Below, piece by piece: positions 49,539-57,857 of a DNA stretch of 64,000 bases; the first letter of the stretch is position 1; every line of letters begins with the position of its first letter. Under the pieces are notes generated by a model, which worked only from the letters and a program-made list of their open reading frames with translations, made no database searches and was not told the origin of the DNA. The stretch lies in assembly GCA_041747855.1 (NCBI GenBank), contig JBGTEJ010000050.1, positions 1 to 64,000 of the forward strand. Direction: 5' to 3'. This DNA is from ZC4RG35 sp041747855 (GTDB taxonomy: Bacteria > Actinomycetota > Acidimicrobiia > Spongiisociales > ZC4RG35). The position numbers and the translations under genes were made by a program.

Positions 49539-49985
49539 TCACACCGCGTTGCTCCCACCAACAACCAGCCATGTGCCCAGGATGACGAGCGCCATACCGG
49601 CCAGTCTTCTGGGGTCGATCTGGTGGGCGTTCGAGAACCACCCGAAATGATCGATCACCGCGCCAAAGATGAGGGTGGCGCCAGTGAAGAGGGTTATACC
49701 CGCCCCTAGACCCAGACGGGAGACGGTGATACCGAGTGTGGCCACGATCATCAGTCCCATCAGGCCGGCGGTGAAAGCCCACCAGGGGATCTCCCGCATG
49801 TCGGCCCAACGTCCTCCACCGAAGGCGAGCATCAACAGCCCGATTGCCATGCCCCCACCACCGTAGGTGATGAAGGTTGAGGCAAGGGTCCCCGCCTTGC
49901 CCTCCATGATGCCCAGGAACTGAGATTGGAGAGCACCGGCGAGACCACCGGCCACACCCGCCAGGACAACAAACCATATAGCCAT
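49539..49985 (-). CDS. DMT-superfamily membrane protein (DUF606/YdcZ-like)
   Basis: A 148-residue integral membrane protein of about 5 helices starting MAIWFVVLAGVAGGLAGALQSQF. It has GTLASTFITYGGGGMAIGLL and a final GMALVILGTWLVVGG, the DUF606 pattern. Five-helix DMT proteins usually act as dimers. It may transport small molecules; no substrate can be given. The longer frame back to 50123 would cover a 16-bp repeat and lacks sensible residues, so ATG 49985 is used. Confidence 0.8.
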   Translation of the reverse strand: MAIWFVVLAGVAGGLAGALQSQFLGIMEGKAGTLASTFITYGGGGMAIGLLMLAFGGGRWADMREIPWWAFTAGLMGLMIVATLGITVSRLGLGAGITLFTGATLIFGAVIDHFGWFSNAHQIDPRRLAGMALVILGTWLVVGGSNAV

Positions 49986-50003
49986 CGTCCAATGTTGGTC
50001 GGG

Positions 50004-50035
50004 TGGACCCTGACTTTGGTGGACCCTGACTTTGG
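50004..50035. repeat. 16-bp direct tandem repeat
   Basis: TGGACCCTGACTTTGG occurs twice head to tail (50004-50019 and 50020-50035) with a trailing TGGA. It lies between the DUF606 gene start and the end of the SbcC-like gene. It might have formed by slippage, or may bind a dimeric regulator. Confidence 0.7.
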
Positions 50036-50056
50036 TGGAGGTTGTCGGTTCCTGCT

Positions 50057-52279
50057 CTAGCTGACGACCCGATCGAGCTCCGTCAGGTTGTCGTTGGCGG
50101 CGTTGAATCGTGATCGAGCCCAATCGGCCACCCCGATGTCGTGGGTGAAGAGGACCACCTGGACTTCGCTGCTGAGAGTGTGGAGCGTATCCAGCACGGC
50201 GTCACGCCGCTCGTGATCGAAACTGGCAACGACGTCGTCCAGGATCAGAGGGCAGCTCTCCCCGGGTGTCGTCAGATGACGGGCGAGGGCGAGGCGGAGC
50301 AGCAAGTAGACCTGCTCACGGGTCCCATGAGAGAGAAGATCGGCGCGGCGCCATGTGATCCCCGGCCCACGCACTTCGACCTGGAGTGATTCCGGATCGA
50401 CCTTGCACTCGGTGTACCTGCCACCGGTTATCGTGCCCAGCCAGGTCTCCACCGTGTCTCTGAGGACCGGGGCCAGACTCCTGTTGACCTCCTCTTCGGC
50501 CGTCTCGAGGAATTCGATCGTCCTGGCCAGGACTGCGTCGAGTTCTCTGACCCTGGCGTGCTCCTGTCGGGCAGCCTCGAGGGCCTCTTCGGCCTCGGGG
50601 ACCCCACGGAAGGTGCCGCTGAACTGACGCAGTTCTCCGTTCAGGGTGTGAATCTCGTCCCTGATGCTCTGTGAGCGCTCATGCAACTTCTCGAGGTCGT
50701 CCCCGGTAACGCCATTGGACCCGAACCGCTCTATCAGGTCCGGATGACACCCGGCCATCGCGGATTCCGCCTCGTTGCGGAGACGGTGCGCCTCGAGATC
50801 GATCTCGTCGAGGGTCTGGAGTCCGAGAAGGTTTTGGTATGTGTCCCACTCCACTTGGTGGAGGGCCAGCCGGTCGAGGCGCTTTCTCCGCTCTTTCTGC
50901 CAAGAGAACAGGGCCTCCGCCAGATGGTCGGTATCGGTTCCGGGTTGGCCGATCGCGGTAGCAGCTTCGGCTATGGCTGTGACTGCGAGCTGCTCGCGTT
51001 GGACGGCCTCTTCATGCACGACTTCGGCACTCTGTCGATCATCGATCAGGTGTTGGATGTGGTCTCGCTCGGTATGCAGACGGGACAGCTGGGCCTGGAT
51101 GTCGGTCTGGCTTTGGGGTGTCGACCCGCTGAAGAACCATCCGGCGAGAAGTCCCGCGGCCAGTGCGAGGAGACCCCCACCGACGAACGGCGGGTCGACC
51201 AGACCCAGGCCAACGCCCCCGATGGCCGCTGAGCCGAGGCCAGCGACCAGCAGGGCCCGGGTGCGCTGACGGCGAGGGGGCCCTGCTTCGTGCGCCACCA
51301 CAAGCTGCTCTTCGACCCCTTTCAACCGGACCTCCAGCTCGGGTATCGACTCGCCTGCCAATGCCGGGACGCGGGGTCGGGTCTGCCACTTCTGTAGGGC
51401 GGTTGCGATCTGATTGGAGAGGGTCTCTTCATCGGCGGAATGATGCGGCGGCCCCTCCCGGAACCTGGCGGCCAGCTCATTGACACGCTCCAGACGCGCC
51501 CATGCGTCAGCCGCCTGTTGGTCGGTGAGGATCGCCTTGGTAACCGCTTCCTCGGTGGTGAGCACGCTCAGTTCCTGGCTCAAACGCTCTATCCCGGCGA
51601 GACGCTCGAGATAGTCGTGCTGTGACCTTTCAGCTTCCTTCAGGTCGAGAGTGGCCCTCTCCAGCATGGCTGCGGTCGATCGGAGCGGCTTGGTCGGCGC
51701 CCGATCGCTCCCGACCACCTCACTGCGAAACTTGTCGATCAAGTCGAGGGCCGCTTTGGCGGTGGCGTCACCAGCAGTCGAGGCGGCCTTCTGGAGGTCT
51801 TGCTGCAGCGAGGTGGCGTCCTCGAGCACACCGAGCACCTGGGTCTGGCGGATACAGGCCGTGGAGAGGAAAGTGTTTCGATTGAGTCCCAACCATCGGG
51901 ATCCATCGGGGGCCCCTTCGAAGAGGATCTCGTCGGAGTAGTCCCGCCCGGCCAGGTCGGCGTCTCTTGCCGAAGAGTCCACTCGGTTGGCGAGGTCGTG
52001 ACTCAACTCCACACGACGACCATCGGCGAGGACGATCACCGAGCCAACCCGCCACGATTGTTCGTCGTCCCACGGGCGATGGCGCGCCGCGAATGCCTCG
52101 TTGAAGGCTGATCGACCGGCACCCCTTCTCAGACCGCACAGACCGGCGAACAACGCGGCATGCCAGGTCGACTTGCCCGACTCGTTGGGTCCGTAGATCA
52201 CGTTCAGACCGGGGCGAAGATCGAGCGATCGGTCGCGGAATGGTCCGAAGTCATGGGCGAGGACCTTCTCGAAACGCAC
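50057..52279 (-). CDS. SbcC/YhaN-like AAA ATPase with coiled coil
   Basis: A 740-residue SMC-like protein. Walker A is GPNESGKST near residue 33; a long coiled-coil middle (about 190-580) contains a hydrophobic stretch near 340-370 (VAGLGSAAIGGVGLGLV...GGLLALAAGLLAGWFFSG). The C-terminal half has SHGTREQVYLLLRLALARHL and Walker B CPLILDDVVASFD. This matches YhaN-type proteins paired with a nuclease. The mid-coil membrane-like hairpin is a feature of YhaN rather than SbcC. It overlaps its nuclease partner by 1 bp. Confidence 0.85.
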   Translation of the reverse strand: MRFEKVLAHDFGPFRDRSLDLRPGLNVIYGPNESGKSTWHAALFAGLCGLRRGAGRSAFNEAFAARHRPWDDEQSWRVGSVIVLADGRRVELSHDLANRVDSSARDADLAGRDYSDEILFEGAPDGSRWLGLNRNTFLSTACIRQTQVLGVLEDATSLQQDLQKAASTAGDATAKAALDLIDKFRSEVVGSDRAPTKPLRSTAAMLERATLDLKEAERSQHDYLERLAGIERLSQELSVLTTEEAVTKAILTDQQAADAWARLERVNELAARFREGPPHHSADEETLSNQIATALQKWQTRPRVPALAGESIPELEVRLKGVEEQLVVAHEAGPPRRQRTRALLVAGLGSAAIGGVGLGLVDPPFVGGGLLALAAGLLAGWFFSGSTPQSQTDIQAQLSRLHTERDHIQHLIDDRQSAEVVHEEAVQREQLAVTAIAEAATAIGQPGTDTDHLAEALFSWQKERRKRLDRLALHQVEWDTYQNLLGLQTLDEIDLEAHRLRNEAESAMAGCHPDLIERFGSNGVTGDDLEKLHERSQSIRDEIHTLNGELRQFSGTFRGVPEAEEALEAARQEHARVRELDAVLARTIEFLETAEEEVNRSLAPVLRDTVETWLGTITGGRYTECKVDPESLQVEVRGPGITWRRADLLSHGTREQVYLLLRLALARHLTTPGESCPLILDDVVASFDHERRDAVLDTLHTLSSEVQVVLFTHDIGVADWARSRFNAANDNLTELDRVVS

Positions 52280-53388
52280 TAGAGGACCTCCAGATCGGAG
52301 CGTCCATCGAGGGCGTGGAGACCGGTCACGAGCACACGTCGCTCCTCATCGGGCGTTAGGGCGGCGGCGAGCACGTCGTTGACGAACCGGCCCCTGACGG
52401 TGGGTTCGGCGCGCAACGTCTCGATGTCGTAGGTGGTGTGAATCTCGCCGAACTGGATGCGGTGGGCATCGAAGACCGTGTCGAGGATGTCGCCGAGATC
52501 GGTGACTGCAAGTTCGACGTTCGGGTCGAGCTCTCCGATGACCGTCAGCCGGGCCAGACCGACCAGACCGGCAGTCATCAAAACCAGTTTGTCGCGAACT
52601 TGCTGCTGATTGGTGCATCCGGTGATCTCGAGACTCAAGTCATGGGCCGTGGTGACTGCCACCCGGTGACGCTCCCGGGTGATAGTCCCAGTGCTGTCGA
52701 CGGTGACCACAACTGCACCACGCTCACCACGCTCACCGAACTCGAGCGGCTCCGGATTGCCCGGATAGGTGTGATGGGGGGCGTCCTTGGGACTGTGGTA
52801 GTGGCCCAGGAAGGCGTGGGTGAGACCGGCATCCCGGATCTGGTGCTCATCGAAGGGGGCATGTGGTTGTTTGACACCGTCGTCCTGTTCCGACCACCAG
52901 GTGCGATCGGACCCGTGGAAGAGTGCGATGTGGACACCTTCGCCGGCGGTCGAGAAGTCGTCGAGGAAGTTGGGAGTGTTGGCGGGGACGCGATGCGCCG
53001 CACCCCACAATGTGATGCTTTGGTCGAGCGCCACTGGTTGCAGGGCCGGCTGATCGAAGACATGCACATTGTCGGGCCAGGTGGTGTGGGCATAGAGCGA
53101 GCCAGGACTGAAGTGGTCGTGATTTCCTGGTGCGATGAAAACCCTTGTGGACCCGAGCGAGGCGAAGGTGGCGCGGAGGAATTCGGCGGTGTCGGCGGTC
53201 ACCCGCTCGTGTTCATAGAGGTCGCCACCACAGAACAGGGCATCGGCGCCAACTTCGCGGGTCAGATCGACGATACGAAGGAGAGTCTCACGAAGTGCTT
53301 GACGTCGACGACGGGCGACGTCGCCGGAGGCCCCGGCCCAGGCGAACTTGGAGTCGAGATGTAGGTCTGAGAAGTGGACGATCTTCAT
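52279..53388 (-). CDS. SbcD/YhaO-like metallophosphoesterase nuclease
   Basis: A 369-residue protein. It begins MKIVHFSDLHLDSKFAW and has CGGDLYEH, APGNHDHFSPG, LFHGSDR and LGHYHSPKDAP, the five metallophosphoesterase motifs of Mre11/SbcD nucleases. With the ATPase gene it would process DNA ends or hairpins. The start ATG 53388 begins at the HF-SDLH motif; 14 further residues in frame are not coding-like. It ends on the first base of the ATPase gene. Confidence 0.88.
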   Translation of the reverse strand: MKIVHFSDLHLDSKFAWAGASGDVARRRRQALRETLLRIVDLTREVGADALFCGGDLYEHERVTADTAEFLRATFASLGSTRVFIAPGNHDHFSPGSLYAHTTWPDNVHVFDQPALQPVALDQSITLWGAAHRVPANTPNFLDDFSTAGEGVHIALFHGSDRTWWSEQDDGVKQPHAPFDEHQIRDAGLTHAFLGHYHSPKDAPHHTYPGNPEPLEFGERGERGAVVVTVDSTGTITRERHRVAVTTAHDLSLEITGCTNQQQVRDKLVLMTAGLVGLARLTVIGELDPNVELAVTDLGDILDTVFDAHRIQFGEIHTTYDIETLRAEPTVRGRFVNDVLAAALTPDEERRVLVTGLHALDGRSDLEVL

Positions 53389-53436
53389 CGGTGGCCAACA
53401 TACAGACGGGCAGGGACACATTTGCGCCAAAGGCTG

Positions 53437-54561
53437 TCAGCTGGACTCGTAACCCCTGATGGTCTCTTCCAGATAGTCGATGGCGTGGTCGTAGCCCTGA
53501 CTGGCGTGAGCTGTCGTGTACGCCAGCACTCTCATCAGCCAGAGACGGAAGGCGAGGGCCTCCCATGCCGGGTCTCCAAGGCGGAAGTTCCTCAGAAGAT
53601 GTTTCAGAGTCATCCCCCAGGTCGCCCCATTCATGAACCCGAAGTTCGGCCGCTCACGGTTCACCAGGACTTCAACGCCTACATCGGGAAGCTCCCTGGC
53701 AAGGTCGATCTCATCGGGAGTCCATCCGGTAGCGAGCAGTCTCGTGGTCCGGTCGCGGTCGTATCCGACGATTCGCTTCAGGTCGTCGGGGACCGGGCTC
53801 GGTGCGTCGGCATCGAGGTCGGGGCCCGGGTCGGGGAGTCCGGCCAACGAGGAGACCGCGTCCAGACACTCGACCACCATCGTCCTCAGCTCGTCGAGGG
53901 CGCCATAGAGGGCGTGACGCTTGCCTGACGCGACATGATGTTCATACAGGGGTCGGGCCGACATCGCAGTGGAATAGGTGAGCACAGTGTCGATTCCCCA
54001 GTCAGACCTCGCCGTGACCAGGGGGTCCTTCACCATCTCAACAACTGTTCGGTCACTCAACATCAGCTCCCCACCCAGGGGTTGCCCGATTCGGGCCAGG
54101 GCACTTCCGGGGAAGAGCATGGCGAGGGCAGGGCGGGTGATCATCCAAGTGATCATGGCGTCGGTGGCGGCGCGGGGGAATCGATGTCGGACCACCTCAT
54201 AGCCATCGTCCCCCTTCTGCTCCGCCCCATCGATCCAGCTGTGATCGAAGTTGGTGATGTCGGCGTCGTAGAAGTGGACCCGTTCAAACCCGATTTCTCG
54301 TGCCTTCTTGAGCGCAGTGTTGATCGCGTCCCCTTTGCCTGATCTGAAAGTGCCGATCCGGTTCTGGGCAAAGACACTTACCGGCTTCCCATGAGTGGCG
54401 GAAATGGAGACTGCAATCGGCTCGACCGATCTCATCACCTGGTCTTCTTCGGCGGCCACCGCCCACACTTCGGAAACCCGTTCGTGAGCCGTGGCGATGG
54501 CCAGGTTGGCCGCGATTAGTGACGTTGGCTCAGATTTGAACGGGAATACGACAAGACTCAC
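53437..54561 (-). CDS. mgs: Mannosylglycerate synthase (GT78 family)
   Basis: A 374-residue glycosyltransferase. It starts MSLVVFPFKSEPTSL and aligns along its length with Rhodothermus marinus mannosylglycerate synthase: RIGTFRSGKGDAINTALK, HFYDADITNFDHSWI (D99-A-D101), VRHRFPRAATDAMITWMITR, QPLGGELM, RSDWGIDTVLTYS, and YGALDELRTMVVECLDA. The enzyme joins mannose from GDP-mannose to D-glycerate, giving the compatible solute mannosylglycerate in one step. manC for GDP-mannose is 8 kb downstream. This suggests the host faces salt or heat stress. Confidence 0.92.
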   Translation of the reverse strand: MSLVVFPFKSEPTSLIAANLAIATAHERVSEVWAVAAEEDQVMRSVEPIAVSISATHGKPVSVFAQNRIGTFRSGKGDAINTALKKAREIGFERVHFYDADITNFDHSWIDGAEQKGDDGYEVVRHRFPRAATDAMITWMITRPALAMLFPGSALARIGQPLGGELMLSDRTVVEMVKDPLVTARSDWGIDTVLTYSTAMSARPLYEHHVASGKRHALYGALDELRTMVVECLDAVSSLAGLPDPGPDLDADAPSPVPDDLKRIVGYDRDRTTRLLATGWTPDEIDLARELPDVGVEVLVNRERPNFGFMNGATWGMTLKHLLRNFRLGDPAWEALAFRLWLMRVLAYTTAHASQGYDHAIDYLEETIRGYESS

Positions 54562-54581
54562 CGGTCAATGGTGGCACAGGT

Positions 54582-55487
54582 TCAGGCTTCCCGGCGTGAA
54601 GCCAGGAAAGCGCCGGCCAGGACCATGACCACACCGGCCAGGGACAGTGGTGCCACCAACTCGTCGCGGACGATCACCCCCAACACCAGGGCCACCACCG
54701 GAATCACATATGCCACGAAGGCCCCCCGAGTCGACCCGACCCTGCTGGCGAGCCTGCCGGCGAGGATGAACGCCAGACCCGTGCCTAAGAGCCCGACGGC
54801 CACGGTGGCGGTCAGAGATGGCCATGAGAACGACGATTCACCGAGGGCCAGCACGCCCAATGGGAAGGTGATGAGGGTGGCCACCCATATCATCCTGCCC
54901 ATCACGGGAAGTGCTCCGTATTTCTGAAGGACGGGCACTGCGATGGTCACCGAGAGACCGTAGAAGGCCGAAGCGATCAATCCGAGTGCGATTCCGAGAG
55001 CGGCGTTCGAGCCGTCGTCAGCGGTCGGGGATGTGATCAGGGCCACACCGATGAACCCTACGACGATCCCCATGACCTGGACCTTGCCGGGGAGGCTCCG
55101 GAGCAGTACTGCGGTGATGATCGCGGCGAAAATGGGGACTGTCCCGTTGAGCATCCCGGCCACGCCGGAGTCGATCCACTGCTGGGCGATCGGGAAGAGT
55201 GTGAACGGAAGGGCTGCCCAGGTGACCGACAGAGCAAAGATTCGTGGCCAGTCCTCCCGGTCGATCCTGGTCCTCTTGACCGCGGGCAGACAGGCGAAAA
55301 AGACCGATGCCGACGCGAGACGGAGGAAGGTCACGAGCCCCGGGCTGAAAGAGTCGAGTCCGATGGCCATCAGGAGAAAGGAAGAACCCCAGATCGAAGC
55401 GACGGCAATGAAGGTGAGCCAGTCCATCGGGGCGAACGAACCGACGTTGGTCCCTCTGGAAGTAGACAATATTCGGTTGGCTGTCAT
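54582..55487 (-). CDS. EamA-family transporter
   Basis: A 301-residue 10-helix protein in two EamA halves. It starts with MDWLTFIAVASIWGSSFLLMAIGL, has VTWAALPFTLFPIAQQWI, and the second half contains GALPVMGRMIWVATLITFPLG and ARVGSTRGAFVAYVIPVVALVLGVIVRDE. Substrate is unknown, possibly an amino acid or metabolite. The ATG at 55487 is taken; the frame to 55526 adds 13 residues without support. It follows the mannosylglycerate synthase gene in the opposite flow direction and is transcribed toward it. Confidence 0.83.
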   Translation of the reverse strand: MTANRILSTSRGTNVGSFAPMDWLTFIAVASIWGSSFLLMAIGLDSFSPGLVTFLRLASASVFFACLPAVKRTRIDREDWPRIFALSVTWAALPFTLFPIAQQWIDSGVAGMLNGTVPIFAAIITAVLLRSLPGKVQVMGIVVGFIGVALITSPTADDGSNAALGIALGLIASAFYGLSVTIAVPVLQKYGALPVMGRMIWVATLITFPLGVLALGESSFSWPSLTATVAVGLLGTGLAFILAGRLASRVGSTRGAFVAYVIPVVALVLGVIVRDELVAPLSLAGVVMVLAGAFLASRREA

Positions 55488-55553
55488 CGTTTGTTCTTGG
55501 TCGTCGTGGGGCACACGAGCAACCACGCCGACGCAAGGATTAGTCCGCGCTTT

Positions 55554-56552
55554 TCAGGTTTCAGATTTGGCTTGACGGGTCATCAGGCTCAGGACCGCGT
55601 CCTTCGGGTGAACACCTTCGTTCAACACCATCGATACATGCTCGGCGATGGGCATCTCGACACCAACTCGCTCGGCCAACCCGAGAACTGATGTGGTGGT
55701 CTTCACCCCCTCGGCGACCATACGCATCTCGGAAATGATGTCTTCGAGACTCCTGCCTTTGGCGAGATGGAAGCCGACCTGATGGTTCCGGCTCCGTGGT
55801 GAAATGCATGTGGCAATGAGGTCTCCCATGCCAGCGAGACCGGCGAAGGTGGAAGGTCGGCCCCCGAGAGAGGTTCCGAGACGGGTCAGTTCGGCCAGTG
55901 CCCTGGTGATGAGGGTGGCCCTGGTGTTGTCCCCGAATCCGAGACCATCGGACATCCCTGCCGCGATGGCCATGACGTTCTTGAGCGCCCCACCCAGCTC
56001 GCAGCCGGTGACATCGTCGTTGGTGTACACCCGGAAAGTCGGCCCCATGAGGGCGGCTTGAACCGCCAGAGCCGCCCTGTTGTCGATCATCGCCACCACC
56101 GATGCCGTTGGCTGACCGGCGGCGACCTCCGATGCGAGATTCGGGCCGGTGAGCACCCCCACGACCCCAGGGTTGTGGTCGGGGGACTCATCGAGGATCA
56201 CACCCGTCATGGTTGCGAGTGTCTCCAACTCGATGCCCTTGGTGAGCGAGACCACCGCGGTGTCCCTCGCAATCAGGGGGGCCAACAGGGAGTAGACCTG
56301 ACGAAATCCATGTGAAGGGACCGCGATGACCACAGCACTTGCCCCGTCGACGGCTTCCTCGAGGGACGACGTCGCACTCAGCCGGTCGGGGAGGGTTCGT
56401 CCAGGGAGATATTGGGAATTGGAACCGGTAGACCTGATCTCTGTGACCAACTCCGGCCGACGAGCCCACAGCGTGGTATCTGTCCGTTCGGCACACAACG
56501 CCGCCACCATGGTGCCCCACGACCCCGCACCGACGACCGCCACCTTCTCCAT
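55554..56552 (-). CDS. gpsA: Glycerol-3-phosphate dehydrogenase [NAD(P)+] GpsA
   Basis: A 332-residue enzyme. It has the N-terminal VAVVGAGSWGTMVA, the LTKGIE strand, LTGPNLASEVA, catalytic Lys in ELGGALKNVMAIAAG, and GDNTRATLITRALAEL and GMGDLIATCISPRSRN. It reduces dihydroxyacetone phosphate to sn-glycerol 3-phosphate for phospholipids. The start ATG 56552 has TAGCGT 7 nt upstream, fitting a leaderless promoter. It is divergent from ychF. Confidence 0.95.
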   Translation of the reverse strand: MEKVAVVGAGSWGTMVAALCAERTDTTLWARRPELVTEIRSTGSNSQYLPGRTLPDRLSATSSLEEAVDGASAVVIAVPSHGFRQVYSLLAPLIARDTAVVSLTKGIELETLATMTGVILDESPDHNPGVVGVLTGPNLASEVAAGQPTASVVAMIDNRAALAVQAALMGPTFRVYTNDDVTGCELGGALKNVMAIAAGMSDGLGFGDNTRATLITRALAELTRLGTSLGGRPSTFAGLAGMGDLIATCISPRSRNHQVGFHLAKGRSLEDIISEMRMVAEGVKTTTSVLGLAERVGVEMPIAEHVSMVLNEGVHPKDAVLSLMTRQAKSET

Positions 56553-56605
56553 GGGCGAAACGCTAGCCCAAGGTAGAACGGCGGCATCCCTAACCTCGAC
56601 CGATC

Positions 56606-57688
56606 GTGAGTCTCTCCATCGGTATTGTCGGGTTGCCCAATGTCGGCAAGTCCACACTGTTCAACGCCCTGACCAGTGCCGGGGCCCTTGCGGCCAACTA
56701 TCCGTTCGCCACTATCGAGCCGAACGTCGGTGTGGTGCCCATCCCGGATGAGCGTCTGGCAGTACTCGCCGGTATGTTCGGGTCGCCTCGGGTGACCCCG
56801 GCCACGGTCCGGTTTGTCGACATCGCCGGACTGGTGCAGGGTGCCAGTCAGGGTGAAGGTTTGGGGAATCAGTTCCTGGGCAACATCCGTGACGTGAGTG
56901 CGATCTGCCACGTGGTCCGTGCTTTCGGGTCATCACAGGTGACCCATGTCGAGGAGTCGGTTGACCCCGAGCGTGACATCTCCATCGTCGAGACCGAATT
57001 GGCCCTAGCTGACCTGGACACAGTCGAGCGTCGTCTGGCACGACTCGAGAAGGAGGCCACGATCGACAAGACACTCCAAGCGCAGGTGTCCTTATACCGC
57101 GAGCTCAGGGACCTAGTGGCATCTGGTCGAATGGTGAGCTCCCGACCACCCCTGATGGCCCGGACCGACGAGTTCGCCGACCTCCATCTCTTGACCGCCA
57201 AGCCGATCATCTATGTGTTCAACGCCGATCAAGAGTTGCTCGACGACGAGGAGCGCATGACCCAGCTCAGAGATCTGGTGGCCCCCGCAGAGGCGTTGTT
57301 CCTCGACGGCCAGCTGGAAGCCGAGCTCGCCGGCATGACCCGGTCGGAGAGGGAAGAGTTGCTTCAAGAGTCGGGTATGGGGGAGCCCGGTCTCAGTCAG
57401 GTGGTTCGGAGTGCTTACCGCACATTGGGTCTGCAGAGTTACCTCACTACCGGGCCGAAAGAAACACGCGCCTGGACGATCAGGGCGGGTGCTACCGCTC
57501 CCGAGGCTGCTGGGGAGATCCACACGGACTTTCAGCGTGGCTTCATCGCCGCCGAGGTGGTCGACTTCGACCGTCTGGTAGCTGCGGGGTCGTGGAACGC
57601 GGCTCGGGCCGGGGGCCTGGTGCGGTCCGAGGGAAAGGGTTACGTGATGAAGCCCAACGACGTTGTCGAGTTCCGTTTCAACGTCTAG
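56606..57688 (+). CDS. ychF: Redox-regulated ATPase/GTPase YchF (OLA1)
   Basis: A 360-residue Obg-family protein. It has GIVGLPNVGKSTLFNALT (8-25), PFATIEPNVGVVPIPDERL, FVDIAGLVQGASQGEGLGNQFL, VFNADQEL (a changed G4 that prefers ATP), and a C-terminal TGS domain ending EGKGYVMKPNDVVEFRFNV. It binds ribosomes and regulates stress-linked translation. The start is a GTG. Its 3' end is 12 bp before the gcvP promoter. Confidence 0.95.
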   Translation: MSLSIGIVGLPNVGKSTLFNALTSAGALAANYPFATIEPNVGVVPIPDERLAVLAGMFGSPRVTPATVRFVDIAGLVQGASQGEGLGNQFLGNIRDVSAICHVVRAFGSSQVTHVEESVDPERDISIVETELALADLDTVERRLARLEKEATIDKTLQAQVSLYRELRDLVASGRMVSSRPPLMARTDEFADLHLLTAKPIIYVFNADQELLDDEERMTQLRDLVAPAEALFLDGQLEAELAGMTRSEREELLQESGMGEPGLSQVVRSAYRTLGLQSYLTTGPKETRAWTIRAGATAPEAAGEIHTDFQRGFIAAEVVDFDRLVAAGSWNAARAGGLVRSEGKGYVMKPNDVVEFRFNV

Positions 57689-57706
57689 CGGCTCCGCAGG
57701 TACAAT
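57677..57706 (+). promoter_or_regulatory. Putative sigma-70-type promoter for gcvP
   Basis: TTCAAC (57677-57682) is 18 bp before TACAAT (57701-57706). The predicted start near 57713 is just ahead of the glycine aptamer at 57722. Confidence 0.5.
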
Positions 57707-57721
57707 CACCTTGCCATAGAT

Positions 57722-57835
57722 GCCGTCGGGAGAGCCTCGTCGGAGGCGCCGAAGGGGCAACACCTTCCCGGAAACTCTCAGGCGCAGCGGACCGATCGGC
57801 AGAGGCACGCTGAAGGTGACGACAGCTGGGAAGGG
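57722..57835 (+). ncRNA. Glycine riboswitch (single aptamer)
   Basis: The leader before gcvP holds the glycine-aptamer sequence: CGGGAGAGCC (57727-57736), GGCGCCGAAGGGGCAA (57745-57760), and GGAAACTCTCAGGCGC (57770-57785) followed by AGCGGACCGA. These match the conserved core of the glycine riboswitch. I see only one aptamer; the following stretch to the start codon could supply an expression platform or a ghost-aptamer stem. Binding of glycine would turn on synthesis of the glycine-cleavage P protein. Confidence 0.92.
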
Positions 57836-57857
57836 CGACAGACCCTACGGAGACCAG

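Noticed and set aside
50057..53388. Naming the pair sbcC/sbcD
   Set aside because: The ATPase is shorter than SbcC and has a membrane-like hairpin in the coil, so YhaN/YhaO type is more likely.
57720..57857. Extended N-terminus of GcvP (starting MPSGEPRRRR)
   Set aside because: The bases form the glycine riboswitch; the encoded residues are Arg-rich and the true start with GGAG is at 57858.
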